This document shows positions 32,167-42,261 of a stretch of DNA of 64,000 nt, piece by piece. The notes under the pieces are model-generated. The model was not told where the DNA came from. It did not search any database and saw only the letters and a list, made by a program, of their open reading frames with translations. Both the position numbers and the translations under genes were made by a program. Each line of letters begins with the position of its first letter. The stretch's first letter is position 1. The DNA is from Lentzea cavernae (GTDB lineage: Bacteria > Actinomycetota > Actinomycetes > Mycobacteriales > Pseudonocardiaceae): assembly GCF_014653695.1 (NCBI RefSeq), contig NZ_BNAR01000003.1, positions 203,443-267,442 on the forward strand. The letters run 5' to 3'.

Positions 32167-34749
32167 ATGGACGCTTTCAACCCGACGACCAAGACGCAGC
32201 AGGCCGTTTCCGCGGCGGTGCAGGCCGCGACGCTCAACGGGAACCCGGACGTGGGTTCCGTGCACCTGCTCAGTGCGCTGCTGGCGCAGACGGACGGGTT
32301 GACCGCGCCGTTGCTCGAAGCGGTCGGCGCTGACGCGACGCAGGTGCGCAAGGAGCTCGAGCAGCTCTCCCGGTCGCTGCCGAGCGCTTCCGGTTCCACC
32401 GTGTCCGCCCCGCAGCTGTCGCGCGACGCCGTGCGGGTGATCGGCAAGGCGCAGGAGCTCGCGACCGAGATGGGCGACGAGTACGTGTCGACCGAGCACC
32501 TGCTGGTCGGGCTCGCGCAGCACGGTGGCCAGGTGGCCGACCTGCTGCGGCGCCACGGTGCCACGCCCGACGCGCTGACCGAGGCGTTCGCCAAGGTGCG
32601 CGGGTCGGCGCGGGTGACGTCGGCCGATCCCGAGGGCACCTACAAGGCGCTGGAGAAGTACGGCGTCGACCTGACCGAACGTGCGCGCAAGGGCGAGCTC
32701 GACCCCGTGATCGGCCGTGACGCCGAGATCCGGCGGGTCGTGCAGGTGCTGTCGCGGCGCACCAAGAACAACCCGGTGCTGATCGGCGAGCCCGGTGTCG
32801 GCAAGACGGCGATCGTCGAGGGCCTGGCGCAGCGCGTCGTGGCCGGTGACGTGCCGGAGTCGTTGCGCGGCAAGAAGGTCGTGTCCCTGGACCTCGGCTC
32901 GATGGTCGCGGGCGCCAAGTACCGCGGTGAGTTCGAGGAGCGGCTCAAGGCCGTTCTCAAGGAGATCACCGACTCGGCCGGGCAGGTCATCACGTTCATC
33001 GACGAGCTGCACACGATCGTCGGTGCCGGCGCGACCGGGGAGTCGGCGATGGACGCCGGCAACATGATCAAGCCGATGCTCGCCCGCGGTGAGTTGCGCA
33101 TGGTCGGTGCCACGACCCTGGACGAGTACCGCGAGCACATCGAGAAGGACGCCGCCCTGGAGCGCCGCTTCCAGCAGGTGCTGGTCGGCGAGCCGTCGGT
33201 GGAGGACACGGTCGGCATCCTGCGCGGGCTCAAGGAGCGTTACGAGGTGCACCACGGTGTGCGCATCACGGACGCCGCGCTCGTCGCCGCCTCCACGCTT
33301 TCGGACCGCTACATCACCGCGCGCTTCCTGCCGGACAAGGCCATCGACCTCGTCGACGAGGCCGCGTCCCGGCTGCGCATGGAGATCGACTCCCGTCCCG
33401 TCGAGATCGACACCGTCGAACGCGCCGTGCGCCGCCTCGAGATCGAGGAGATGGCGCTCGCGAAGGAGTCCGACGCGGCGTCGGTCGAACGGCTGCACGC
33501 GCTGCGCGCCGAGCTCGCGGAGAAGCGCGAGGAACTGGCAGGCCTCACCGCCCGCTGGCAGAACGAGAAGGGCTCCATCGACCGCGTGCGCGGCCTGAAG
33601 GAGCAGCTGGAGTCGTTGCGCGGCGAGTCCGAACGCGCTGAGCGCGACGGCGACCTCGGCCGTGCCGCCGAACTGCGCTACGGCCGGATTCCCGAGCTGG
33701 AGAAGGAACTCGCGGTCGCCGCCGAGTCCACTCAGGACGCCGCGATGCTCAAGGAGGAGGTCGGCCCGGACGACGTCGCGGACGTGGTGGCGGCGTGGAC
33801 CGGCATCCCCGCGGGCCGGTTGCTGGAAGGCGAGACCGCCAAGCTGCTCCGCATGGAGGACGAGCTCGGCCGCCGCGTCGTGGGCCAGGCCGAGGCCGTG
33901 CGCGTCGTGTCGGACGCGGTGCGCAGGACGCGCGCCGGAGTCGCCGACCCGGACCGCCCGACGGGCTCGTTCCTGTTCCTCGGCCCCACCGGCGTCGGCA
34001 AGACGGAGCTCGCGAAGGCGCTGGCGTCGTTCCTGTTCGACGACGAGCGGGCGATGATCCGCATCGACATGAGCGAGTACTCCGAGAAGCACTCGGTGGC
34101 CCGCCTGGTCGGTGCGCCTCCCGGCTACGTCGGCTACGACCAGGGCGGCCAGCTCACCGAGTCGGTCCGCCGCCGCCCGTACTCCGTCGTGCTGCTGGAC
34201 GAGGTCGAGAAGGCGCACCCGGACGTGTTCGACGTCCTGCTGCAGGTTCTCGACGACGGCCGGCTCACGGACGGACAGGGCCGCACGGTCGACTTCCGCA
34301 ACACGATCCTGGTGCTCACGTCGAACCTGGGCTCGCAGACCATCGTGAACCCGTCGCTCACCGACCGGGAGCGCCGCGACGCGGTGATGGCCGTGGTGCA
34401 GCGGCACTTCAAGCCGGAGTTCCTGAACCGGCTGGACGACGTCGTGGTGTTCCACGCGCTCGCCACCGAGGAGCTGACGTCCATCGTGGACATCCAGATC
34501 GCCAGGCTGGCGGACCGCCTCGCGGCCCGGCGCCTGACGCTGGACGTCACGGCGTCCGCCCGCGACTGGCTGGCGCTCAACGGCTTCGACCCGATCTACG
34601 GCGCCCGGCCGCTGCGGCGGCTCGTGCAGTCGGCGATCGGCGACCAGCTGGCCAAGGAGCTGCTGGCCGGTGAGGTGCGGGACGGCGACACGGTCCGGGT
34701 CGACGTGCTGGACGACAACAGCGGCCTGATCGTGGGCCGCACCGCGTGA
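32167..34749 (+). CDS. clpB: ATP-dependent disaggregase ClpB (Hsp100)
   Basis: 860 residues, full length. The N-domain (about 1-150) has two Clp repeats starting [21 protein letters not shown]+ module 1 has Walker A GEPGVGKT (about 207-214) and the Walker B segment [14 protein letters not shown]; the coiled-coil M domain ([15 protein letters not shown] ... [16 protein letters not shown]) follows. AAA+ module 2 has Walker A GPTGVGKT (about 606-613), [16 protein letters not shown] and the GSQT..DRERRD arginine-finger region. It lacks the ClpP-binding tripeptide, as ClpB should. It disaggregates protein with DnaK-DnaJ-GrpE. GGAGG precedes ATG 32167, and a HAIR site upstream implies HspR control. 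Confidence 0.97.
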   Translation: MDAFNPTTKTQQAVSAAVQAATLNGNPDVGSVHLLSALLAQTDGLTAPLLEAVGADATQVRKELEQLSRSLPSASGSTVSAPQLSRDAVRVIGKAQELATEMGDEYVSTEHLLVGLAQHGGQVADLLRRHGATPDALTEAFAKVRGSARVTSADPEGTYKALEKYGVDLTERARKGELDPVIGRDAEIRRVVQVLSRRTKNNPVLIGEPGVGKTAIVEGLAQRVVAGDVPESLRGKKVVSLDLGSMVAGAKYRGEFEERLKAVLKEITDSAGQVITFIDELHTIVGAGATGESAMDAGNMIKPMLARGELRMVGATTLDEYREHIEKDAALERRFQQVLVGEPSVEDTVGILRGLKERYEVHHGVRITDAALVAASTLSDRYITARFLPDKAIDLVDEAASRLRMEIDSRPVEIDTVERAVRRLEIEEMALAKESDAASVERLHALRAELAEKREELAGLTARWQNEKGSIDRVRGLKEQLESLRGESERAERDGDLGRAAELRYGRIPELEKELAVAAESTQDAAMLKEEVGPDDVADVVAAWTGIPAGRLLEGETAKLLRMEDELGRRVVGQAEAVRVVSDAVRRTRAGVADPDRPTGSFLFLGPTGVGKTELAKALASFLFDDERAMIRIDMSEYSEKHSVARLVGAPPGYVGYDQGGQLTESVRRRPYSVVLLDEVEKAHPDVFDVLLQVLDDGRLTDGQGRTVDFRNTILVLTSNLGSQTIVNPSLTDRERRDAVMAVVQRHFKPEFLNRLDDVVVFHALATEELTSIVDIQIARLADRLAARRLTLDVTASARDWLALNGFDPIYGARPLRRLVQSAIGDQLAKELLAGEVRDGDTVRVDVLDDNSGLIVGRTA

Positions 34750-34787
34750 CGTCGGGATCCCCCGCGAGACCTGTAGGTTCGGGTCTC

Positions 34788-35174
34788 GTGGGGGATCTTC
34801 GCTATGTCAGGTACCAGGCGGTCGAGGCCAACTCCAGAGGCGGCTTCTCCGGGATCTTCGGGCTGGCCAACGGCTTGCGCCGCGGTGGCCGGCTCACCGG
34901 CGAACAAGAAGCGTTCATGCGTGCCGGCAACGCCTGGTACGACGCCGCCTACACCGACCCGTCGACGGTCGACCCGACGGTCTACGACCGCGAGGTCAAC
35001 CCCGGTGCCGTCGCCTGGTTCAAGGTGGAGGCGGCGCACCTGCTGGAGCGCGTCCCCGGCTACCTGGCCCTGCTCGACGCCCACGGCGTGCGCTGGGAGC
35101 GGCTGGAGAGCGACGACCCCGGCCGGATCGTCTACGAGGACGCCGACCAGGTCGTCGTGGTGCCGCACGCGTAG
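34788..35174 (+). CDS. hypothetical protein, 128 residues
   Basis: A soluble acidic protein without a recognised family: GDLRYVRYQAVEANSRGGFSGIFGLANGLRRGGRLTGEQEAFMRAGNAWYDAAYTDPS near the start, then VNPGAVAWFKVEAAHLLERVPGYLALLDAHGVRWERLES. It has no membrane segment or signal peptide. GTG 34788 is preferred because TAGGTT lies about ten bases upstream and the product begins as in homologue-like sequences; a longer start at 34746 is possible. It follows clpB by 38 bases on the same strand and may share readthrough, but it has its own likely promoter. The stop is adjacent to the convergent aldo/keto reductase gene. Confidence 0.75.
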   Translation: MGDLRYVRYQAVEANSRGGFSGIFGLANGLRRGGRLTGEQEAFMRAGNAWYDAAYTDPSTVDPTVYDREVNPGAVAWFKVEAAHLLERVPGYLALLDAHGVRWERLESDDPGRIVYEDADQVVVVPHA

Positions 35175-36203
<1,029 letters not shown>

Positions 36204-36314
36204 GGTGTTCCTCCCCTTGAAGTGGTGTGCCACCAGCCTGCGATCGCCGCACGACGGGGGTAAGGGAAGGAACTTCCTGGGAACACGGGTCCTACCCGGA
36301 CTGTTGAACGGGCC

Positions 36315-37130
36315 ATGGTCACCGACGTGGCGCAAGAGCTGGCCTCGTTCCTCAGGAGCAGGCGCGAACGGTTGGATCCGGCCCAGCTCGGCCTGCCTGT
36401 GCGCCGGCAACGACGCACTCCTGGGCTGCGCCGGGAGGAGGTCGCGGAGCTGGCGGGCGTCAGCGTCGACTACGTCGTGCGGCTCGAGCAGGCCCGCGGG
36501 CTGCGGCCGTCGGCGGACGTCGTGGAGGCGCTGGCCGGTGCGTTGCGCCTCGACAGCGACGAACGCGCCTACTTCTTCGGCCTGGCCCGGCAACGGCCTC
36601 GCGTGGAGGCGAAGGCCGCCACGGAGGCGGCGCCGTCGCTGGTCCAGCTCGTCGCGGACCTGTCACCGCGACCGGCCATGGTGATGAACCACCGCTTCGA
36701 CCTCCTCGCGTGGAACGACGAGATGGTCGAGGTGCTGCTCGACTTCGACACGCTGCCGCCCTCGCACCGCAACGCCATCTGGCTGTGCCTGCTGCACCCG
36801 GAGATCCGCGAGCTCTACGTCGACCGCGAGCGCGTCGTGCGTGAAGGGGTCGCCCACCTGCGCACCGCGTGGGCCGCGCACCCGGACGACCGGGTGCTGG
36901 CGGACCTCATCGCCGAATGTGCCACCGGTGACGAGGAATTCGCCAGGTTGTGGTCCACAGGGGACGTGAGGCACAACGGTCGTGGCCACAAGGTGATGCG
37001 TCATCCACGCGCAGGTGAGATCACCCTGCGGTTCGAGACGCTCACGCCGACGCAGGACCCGGACCAGTTGCTGGTGGTCTACCGCCCGGCGGACGACGCG
37101 AGCCGGGCGGCCATGGACCTCTTGACCTGA
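36315..37130 (+). CDS. XRE-family regulator with MmyB-like ligand domain
   Basis: 271 residues. The HTH_31-type helix-turn-helix (LASFLRSRRERLDP ... TPGLRREEVAELAGVSVDYVVRLEQARGLRPS) spans about 10-75, followed by a PAS-like MmyB ligand-binding domain beginning VMNHRFDLLAWNDEMVEVLLDF and ending RHPRAGEITLRFETLTP. This architecture typifies actinobacterial regulators that sense fatty acids or small ligands and commonly control an adjacent divergent oxidoreductase, here the aldo/keto reductase at 35175. No clear operator was read in the 111-base gap. Full length for the family. Confidence 0.92.
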   Translation: MVTDVAQELASFLRSRRERLDPAQLGLPVRRQRRTPGLRREEVAELAGVSVDYVVRLEQARGLRPSADVVEALAGALRLDSDERAYFFGLARQRPRVEAKAATEAAPSLVQLVADLSPRPAMVMNHRFDLLAWNDEMVEVLLDFDTLPPSHRNAIWLCLLHPEIRELYVDRERVVREGVAHLRTAWAAHPDDRVLADLIAECATGDEEFARLWSTGDVRHNGRGHKVMRHPRAGEITLRFETLTPTQDPDQLLVVYRPADDASRAAMDLLT

Positions 37131-37203
37131 GGAAAGGCACGGCCGGGTCACGACGCGCGGAAGTGATCTTCGTTCCACGCCCCCGACCCACTAGGCTTCA
37201 GCT

Positions 37204-37941
37204 GTGGGCATACCGGCGTGGGTCTGGTTCACCGTCGCCGCGGTGGCGGGTGTGGCGGGGTTCGCCCTGCTCGCGACCGACCGGGCGCAACGAACCGCAC
37301 GAAATCGTGAACGGCGCCGTTGGGCTGCCCTGCGCGGCTGGCAGTTCGAGGAGACAGACCACGTGCTGCCGACCCGGTGGGAAGCCGGGGCCATCGCGTA
37401 CTACGGCACGGGCCTCGCCCGTGACGTCGTCGCGGGCTCCACCTTCACCGCGGACGGCCGCAGGCAGGTCTACGTCCTCGACCACGAGACCGGCGGCAAG
37501 GTCAACTCGGTGCTGGTCGGCGTGCGCTGCCGCAGGGCGCTGTCGGTGGTGATCGAGCTGTGGCTGTCGACCGTGCCGTTCCAGCGCGACAACGACAAGA
37601 TGCCGATGCCCGACCTGCTCGGGCCGGTGGGGTCGCGGTACGCGTTCGTCACGGACGTGCCGGCCGCCCGCAAGGTCATCACCCCGGACCTGATCGACGC
37701 AGCCGAGGAGATCGGCGGCGACGTCACGGTCGTCTGGATGGAGAACGACTGGGTGCTGGCCGCCGCGCCGCCCAACTCGTCGCCCGCGCGCCTCGAACGG
37801 CTGCTGCGCGACGTCGGTGAGCTCGCGGACGTCATCGACCCGTTCGACCCGGACCCCTCCGAGCGCGAGGAGGAGCCGGTGGCGGAGGAAGACGAGGGCG
37901 GCGAGGTCTACCGCCCGTCGTTCGGCCGCAAGCAGCCCTAG
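37204..37941 (+). CDS. conserved single-pass membrane protein (Rv0383c-like position)
   Basis: 245 residues. An N-terminal anchor helix (WVWFTVAAVAGVAGFALLA, about 5-24) is followed by a basic stretch and a soluble domain of about 170 residues (WQFEETDHVLPTRWEAGAIAYYGTG ... MENDWVLAAAPPNSSPARLERLLRD), then an acidic low-complexity tail SEREEEPVAEEDEGGE. No enzyme motif is apparent. M. tuberculosis has a membrane protein of similar layout (Rv0383c) between clpB and pyrE, so the position supports orthology. TAGGCT (37192-37197) lies six bases before GTG 37204: a leaderless mRNA is likely. Confidence 0.75.
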   Translation: MGIPAWVWFTVAAVAGVAGFALLATDRAQRTARNRERRRWAALRGWQFEETDHVLPTRWEAGAIAYYGTGLARDVVAGSTFTADGRRQVYVLDHETGGKVNSVLVGVRCRRALSVVIELWLSTVPFQRDNDKMPMPDLLGPVGSRYAFVTDVPAARKVITPDLIDAAEEIGGDVTVVWMENDWVLAAAPPNSSPARLERLLRDVGELADVIDPFDPDPSEREEEPVAEEDEGGEVYRPSFGRKQP

Positions 37942-37986
37942 GGCCTGTGCCCTAGGAGCCGTATCGCTTTCCGGTTACCGTTCGGT

Positions 37987-38760
37987 ATGCCAACCGCACT
38001 GGTGACCGGATCGACCGTCGGGATCGGAGCCGCGTTCGCGCGCAGGCTCGCGGCGGAGGGGTACGACCTCGTTCTGGTCGCGCGCACCGCGCCCGCGCTC
38101 GAGGAACTCGCGAAGAAGCTGCACGACCGCCACGGCGTGAACGTCGACGTCCTGCCGGCCGACCTGAGCGACCCGCAGGACCGCCTGAAGGTCGAGCAGC
38201 GGCTGGCGGAGTCGGCCGTGGACCTGCTGGTCAACAACGCGGGCTTCGCGAACACCGGTGAGTTCTTCGACGCGGACGTCGAGAAGCTGCAGGCCCAGCT
38301 CGACGTCAACGTCGCCACGGTGCTGCGCCTGACCAGGGCCGCGCTCCCGGCGATGATCGCGCGCGGCAAGGGCGACGTGATCAACGTGTCCAGCGTCGCC
38401 AGCTTCCTGCCCGGCCGCGGCACCAGCTACAGCGCCGACAAGGCGTGGGTGACGGCGTTCTCCGAGGGCATCGCGCTCGCGGCGGAGGGCACCGGCGTGC
38501 GGGTCATGGCGCTCGCCCCCGGTTTCGTGCGGACCGAGTTCCACAAGCGCGCGAAGATCGACATGTCGAAGACGCCGAACTGGCTCTACGTCGACGCCGA
38601 CAAGCTCGTGCACGAGGGTCTGCGCGACCTGCGCCGCGGCAAGCCGCTGTCGATCCCCGGCGCGCAGTACAAGGCGATCGTGACCGTCTCGAGGCTGCTG
38701 CCGCGGGCGCTCGTGCGCAGGATGGCGTCGCGGTTCGCGGGTGGCCGTGGGCGCACCTGA
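37987..38760 (+). CDS. SDR family NAD(P)-dependent oxidoreductase
   Basis: 257 residues. Cofactor motif [19 protein letters not shown] (residues 7-25), [10 protein letters not shown], catalytic [23 protein letters not shown] with Ser, Tyr and Lys in the classical spacing, and [10 protein letters not shown]. It resembles the DltE/YqjQ-like classical branch with a C-terminal basic extension ([19 protein letters not shown]) that may associate with the membrane. The substrate is unknown. It sits 45 bases after the preceding gene and 25 before pyrE on the same strand, so a loose operon is possible. ATG 37987 is a clear start. Confidence 0.93.
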   Translation: MPTALVTGSTVGIGAAFARRLAAEGYDLVLVARTAPALEELAKKLHDRHGVNVDVLPADLSDPQDRLKVEQRLAESAVDLLVNNAGFANTGEFFDADVEKLQAQLDVNVATVLRLTRAALPAMIARGKGDVINVSSVASFLPGRGTSYSADKAWVTAFSEGIALAAEGTGVRVMALAPGFVRTEFHKRAKIDMSKTPNWLYVDADKLVHEGLRDLRRGKPLSIPGAQYKAIVTVSRLLPRALVRRMASRFAGGRGRT

Positions 38761-38785
38761 GCGGCGTGTGCGAGGCTGACGACCC

Positions 38786-39352
38786 GTGCGAACTGAAGTG
38801 GTCTTGGACGCGAACGCTAAGTCGGAACTCGCTCGCCTCGTGAGCGAATTGGCCGTGGTGCACGGCAAGGTGACCCTGTCGAGCGGCAAGGAAGCCGACT
38901 ACTACGTCGACCTGCGGCGGGCGACGCTGCACCACGCGGCGGCGCCGTTGATCGGCAAGCTGCTGCGGCAGCTCACGTCGGACTGGGACTTCGTCGCCGT
39001 CGGCGGTCTCACGCTCGGTGCGGACCCCGTCGCCTACGCGATGATGCACTCCGCCGGGGCTGACGGTGACGTGCTCGACGCGTTCGTCGTGCGCAAGGCG
39101 AACAAGGCGCACGGCATGCAGCGGCAGATCGAGGGCATCGACGTGCGCGGCCAGCGCGTGCTCGCGGTCGAGGACACCTCCACCACGGGTGGTTCGGTCC
39201 TCACGGCTGTCGCGGCGCTGCGCGAGCACGGTGCCGACGTCATCGGCGTGGCCACGGTCGTCGACCGCGGCACGGGCGCCAAGGAGGCCATCGAGGCCGA
39301 GGGTCTGCAGTACCGCTACCTGCTCGACCTGAACGACCTCGGACTCGCCTGA
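38786..39352 (+). CDS. pyrE: orotate phosphoribosyltransferase
   Basis: 188 residues. It makes OMP from orotate and PRPP in pyrimidine synthesis. The PRPP-binding motif VLAVEDTSTTGGSVLTAV lies near 128-145, and the orotate-loop and dimer segments are represented by KVTLSSGKEADYYVDLRR and GGLTLGADPVAYAMM. FVVRKANKAHGMQRQIEG is the flexible catalytic loop with the conserved lysines. The order clpB - membrane protein - pyrE - DUF2784-type gene - TrmH methylase parallels the Rv0384c-Rv0380c block of M. tuberculosis. GTG 38786 is the start; no strong ribosome-binding site is present. Confidence 0.96.
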   Translation: MRTEVVLDANAKSELARLVSELAVVHGKVTLSSGKEADYYVDLRRATLHHAAAPLIGKLLRQLTSDWDFVAVGGLTLGADPVAYAMMHSAGADGDVLDAFVVRKANKAHGMQRQIEGIDVRGQRVLAVEDTSTTGGSVLTAVAALREHGADVIGVATVVDRGTGAKEAIEAEGLQYRYLLDLNDLGLA

Positions 39353-39402
39353 GGTTTTATCCAGAGCGCTTCGAGCCACCCCGTCCTAGTCTGGAGGACG
39401 GG

Positions 39403-39780
39403 GTGGTGCGAATGGCTGGATTCTTCGCCGAGGCGGTCGTGGCGCTGCACTTCACGGTGCTGGCGTTCCTGCTCGCGGGTGGTTTCCTCGCGTGGCGCTG
39501 GCGGTGGGTCATCTACCCGCACCTGGCGATGGGCGCGTGGGCCGTGCTGAGCATCGTCACGCCGACCGTGTGCCCGCTCACGGTGTGGGAGAACGACCTG
39601 CGGGCCATGGCCGGGATGCCGGTGCTCGAGACCGGGTTCATCGACCACTACATCGACGGCGTCTGGTACCCGGAGAGCGCGTCGATGCTGGTCCAGCTGG
39701 TGCTGGGGACGATCGTGATCGTCTCGTGGATCGGCTTCTATGCTGGTCACCGTGCTGCTCGAAGGCTTTCACGCTGTTAA
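39403..39780 (+). CDS. DUF2784 membrane protein
   Basis: 125 residues, four predicted helices. ALHFTVLAFLLAGGFLAWRWRWVIYPHLAMGAWAVLSIVTPTVCPLTVWEN and YHIDG-like HYIDGVWYPESASMLVQLVLG are the DUF2784 (PF10861) pattern. The function is unknown; related genes sit near respiratory or lipid genes. GTG 39403 has GGAGG five bases upstream. The last 41 bases overlap the next gene in another frame, so the two are translationally coupled. Confidence 0.88.
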   Translation: MVRMAGFFAEAVVALHFTVLAFLLAGGFLAWRWRWVIYPHLAMGAWAVLSIVTPTVCPLTVWENDLRAMAGMPVLETGFIDHYIDGVWYPESASMLVQLVLGTIVIVSWIGFYAGHRAARRLSRC

Positions 39781-40417
39781 GCACGCTTTGCGCTTCGGCG
39801 CCGGCGTGCACCCGCTGATCACGACGGACCTCGCCGCCGCGATCAGCCTCGCCGAGACGCACGCACCTGATCTGCGCGAGCGGTTCGAGGCCGCCACCGA
39901 GGTGGACCAGAACCACTTCAAGCTCCGGGTCGGCCGCACGCACCCGACGGGCGTGGCCGGGTTCGCGGAGCAGCCCGACCTGCCGTTCGACCGCGGCGCG
40001 CCGGTCGTCCTGCTCGACAACCCGCGCAACCTGGGCAACTTCGGTGCCGCGATCCGAGTGGCCGCCGGCCTCGACGCAGGTGGCGTGATCTCGACCGGTG
40101 ACGTCGACCCGTGGCACCCCAACGTGCTGCGCGGATCTGCCGGCCTGCACTTCGCGCTGCCGGTCGCCAAGGTCACGAGCCTCGACTTCGCCGGTGAGCT
40201 CATCGCGTTCGACGCGGACGGTGACCTGCTGAAGGGCCCGATCCCCGACGACGCCGTGCTGGCGTTCGGCTCGGAGCGCCACGGGCTCTCCGACGAGGTC
40301 CGGCGCAAGGCGACCAGGATCGTCCGGCTGCCCATGCGCGAGAAGGTCAGCAGTTACAACCTGACAACTTCTGTGGCCATGGGCCTGTACCACTGGGCGA
40401 TTCACCGAGCTTCTTGA
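39740..40417 (+). CDS. SpoU/TrmH family tRNA or rRNA 2'-O-methyltransferase
   Basis: 225 residues with the alpha/beta knot of SPOUT enzymes. Motif 1: VVLLDNPRNLGNFGAAIRVAAG; motif 2: AVLAFGSERHGLSDEVRRKA; motif 3: RLPMREKVSSYNLTTSVAMGLYHW, which together form the S-adenosylmethionine site. It lacks the N-terminal RNA-binding extension of larger rRNA enzymes except for a short L7Ae-like helix region. It methylates a ribose 2'-OH in RNA; the exact target is not known. Orthologous in position to Rv0380c. ATG 39740 lies inside the DUF2784 gene. Confidence 0.92.
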   Translation: MLVTVLLEGFHAVKHALRFGAGVHPLITTDLAAAISLAETHAPDLRERFEAATEVDQNHFKLRVGRTHPTGVAGFAEQPDLPFDRGAPVVLLDNPRNLGNFGAAIRVAAGLDAGGVISTGDVDPWHPNVLRGSAGLHFALPVAKVTSLDFAGELIAFDADGDLLKGPIPDDAVLAFGSERHGLSDEVRRKATRIVRLPMREKVSSYNLTTSVAMGLYHWAIHRAS

Positions 40418-40442
40418 CCGGTCAAGCACGCACCATGATCTG

Positions 40443-41540
40443 GTGGCGATCGCGAAACTGCTGGCAGCGCGCGCGGGTGTCGCAGAGCGCGCCGTGTACT
40501 CCAGGCACCTCCGTCGGGTCTGGGGTGTGCCGGGCACGCTCCTGGGTGCGAGGGCGTGGCCCCCGCTGTTTAAGGACAAGATCCACACGAGCTTCAACTA
40601 CTGGTGGCAGGCGCACCTGCTCGACTGCCTGGTCGACGGTTACCTGCGCTCGCCCAGCGAGCTGCGCAAGGCCGCCGTGGCCAAGGTCGTGCGGGGCATC
40701 CGGGTCCGCAACGTCCTGGGCTGGACCAACGACTTCTACGACGACGTCGCCTGGCTCGGCCTCGCCCTGCAACGCGCCCAGAACGACGTCGGCATCGCGA
40801 AGCCCAAGGCGCTGAACGCGATCGCCGAACGGCTGCGCGACGGCTGGACCGATCACGCCGGCGGTGGCATCTGGTGGAAGCGCAACGACGACTTCAAGAA
40901 CGTCCCCGCGAACGGCCCGGCGGCGATCTTCCTGGCCCGCCAGGACGAACGCACCGACCTCGCCCGCGCGCGGTCCATCGTGGACTGGGTCGAGGACAAC
41001 CTGATCGACCCCGGCAACGGTCTCGCGTGGGACGGTCTGCACGTCCACCCCAACGGCGAGATCCGCGAGTACGAGAAGAACATCTACACGTACTGCCAAG
41101 GCGTTCTCATCGGCGCGTGCGTCGAACTGGCGAAGCACGGCCAGGCCGAGAAGTGGCTCGACAAGGCCGCCCGCACGATCACCGCGGTGCACGACGACCT
41201 GGCGACCAACGGCGTGATCAAGGGCCAGGGCGGTGGCGACGGCGGCCTGTTCGCGGGAATCCTGACGCGCTACCTCGCCCAGGCCGCGCTGACCATCCCC
41301 GACCTCGACCCCGACCGGGCCGTGACGGCGGACCTCGCCAGGGAACTCGTGGTGCAGTCGGCGGAAGCGGCGTGGACCAACCGCGTGATGGCCGTCAGCG
41401 GGCCGTTGTTCGGTCCGGAGTGGACCGTGCCGGCCGACGAGGGCGAGGGCCGCGACCTGTCCGTCCAGCTCGGTGGCTGGATGTGCCTGGAGGCGGCCGC
41501 CCTGCTCGAACGGCACGGCCTGGACGTCGCTACTGCCTGA
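40443..41540 (+). CDS. glycoside hydrolase family 76 protein
   Basis: 365 residues, an (alpha/alpha)6 barrel. Catalytic motif NDFYDDVAWLGLAL with the consecutive aspartates D100 and D101; other conserved phrases are GGIWWKRN, YTYCQGVLIGACVEL and GQGGGDGGLFAGILTRYLAQ. GH76 enzymes cleave or transfer alpha-1,6-mannan; in mycobacteria a homologue (Rv0365c) lies near fba and DedA, as it does in this chromosome. There is no signal peptide or lipobox, so the protein is probably cytoplasmic, which is unusual for a wall-mannan enzyme. It follows the methylase gene by 25 bases. The end overlaps the convergent isomerase gene by 11 bases. Confidence 0.92.
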   Translation: MAIAKLLAARAGVAERAVYSRHLRRVWGVPGTLLGARAWPPLFKDKIHTSFNYWWQAHLLDCLVDGYLRSPSELRKAAVAKVVRGIRVRNVLGWTNDFYDDVAWLGLALQRAQNDVGIAKPKALNAIAERLRDGWTDHAGGGIWWKRNDDFKNVPANGPAAIFLARQDERTDLARARSIVDWVEDNLIDPGNGLAWDGLHVHPNGEIREYEKNIYTYCQGVLIGACVELAKHGQAEKWLDKAARTITAVHDDLATNGVIKGQGGGDGGLFAGILTRYLAQAALTIPDLDPDRAVTADLARELVVQSAEAAWTNRVMAVSGPLFGPEWTVPADEGEGRDLSVQLGGWMCLEAAALLERHGLDVATA

Positions 41541-42261
41541 TCCAGCCCAGCAACGCCTTGGCGTCCTCGCGGAACCGCTCCGGCGAGTCGTCGAGCACGA
41601 ACTCCAGCAGCGCGTTGCGCTCGATCCCGTCGCGCGCGAGCTCCGTGAGCACCGGCTTCCACAGGTCACGGCGCTCGGCGAGGGGCAAGCGGTCCTGGAA
41701 GCCGCCGGGGCCCCACGAGAAGACGTGGGCCGTCACCGGTTCCAGCGTCCGCACCTCGTGCACGGCCGAGAACACGTCCTGGCCGCCGCTGGGCTGCCAG
41801 TACGACACCACGCCGTCGACCTCGTCGAGCAGCTGCACCGTCGAGTCGAGCGTGTCGGTCAGCGTGTTCCGGTGGTACTCCAGTGCGATCTTCGTGCCCA
41901 TCGCCTCGGCGTGTTCGACGGCGTGCCGCAACGCCTCGACCACCGGCCCGCGGTCGGGGCACTCCTGCGACCCGGCCGTGCCCGCCCAGACCCGCACGAA
42001 CGGCGCGTCCAGTTCGGCCGCCGTCTCGAGGATCGGCGCCAGGTCGGCCCGGTCGGACACGCCGGCGCGGTAGTACGACCCGTACGCGGCGACCTTCAGG
42101 CCGGTGTCGAGCGCCCTGCGCGCCGCCGCGAAGTCACCGGGCGGCACGTGCACGTCGCCGCCCCACTCGACGGCCTGCAGCCCGCACTCCGTCGCGAGCT
42201 CACCGATCTCCTCGACCGTGAGCTGACGGAACGTCACCGAGACGAGCCCGGGGATCAGCAT
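41530..42261 (-). CDS. sugar phosphate isomerase/epimerase (AP endonuclease 2-like TIM barrel)
   Basis: 243 residues. Typical features: LVSVTFRQLTVEEIGELATECGLQAVEWGGDVHVPPGDFAAARRAL, KVAAYGSYYRAG, APFVRVWAGTAGS, IALEYHRNTLTDT and VHEVRTLEPVTAHVF, with the conserved metal-binding Glu and His residues of xylose-isomerase-like barrels. It probably interconverts a ketose and aldose or epimerises a sugar or myo-inositol derivative. ATG 42261 is chosen because upstream codons belong to the LacI frame; the gene overlaps the LacI gene by 7 bases and follows it in the same operon, so regulator and enzyme are coexpressed. Confidence 0.88.
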   Translation of the reverse strand: MLIPGLVSVTFRQLTVEEIGELATECGLQAVEWGGDVHVPPGDFAAARRALDTGLKVAAYGSYYRAGVSDRADLAPILETAAELDAPFVRVWAGTAGSQECPDRGPVVEALRHAVEHAEAMGTKIALEYHRNTLTDTLDSTVQLLDEVDGVVSYWQPSGGQDVFSAVHEVRTLEPVTAHVFSWGPGGFQDRLPLAERRDLWKPVLTELARDGIERNALLEFVLDDSPERFREDAKALLGWIRQ

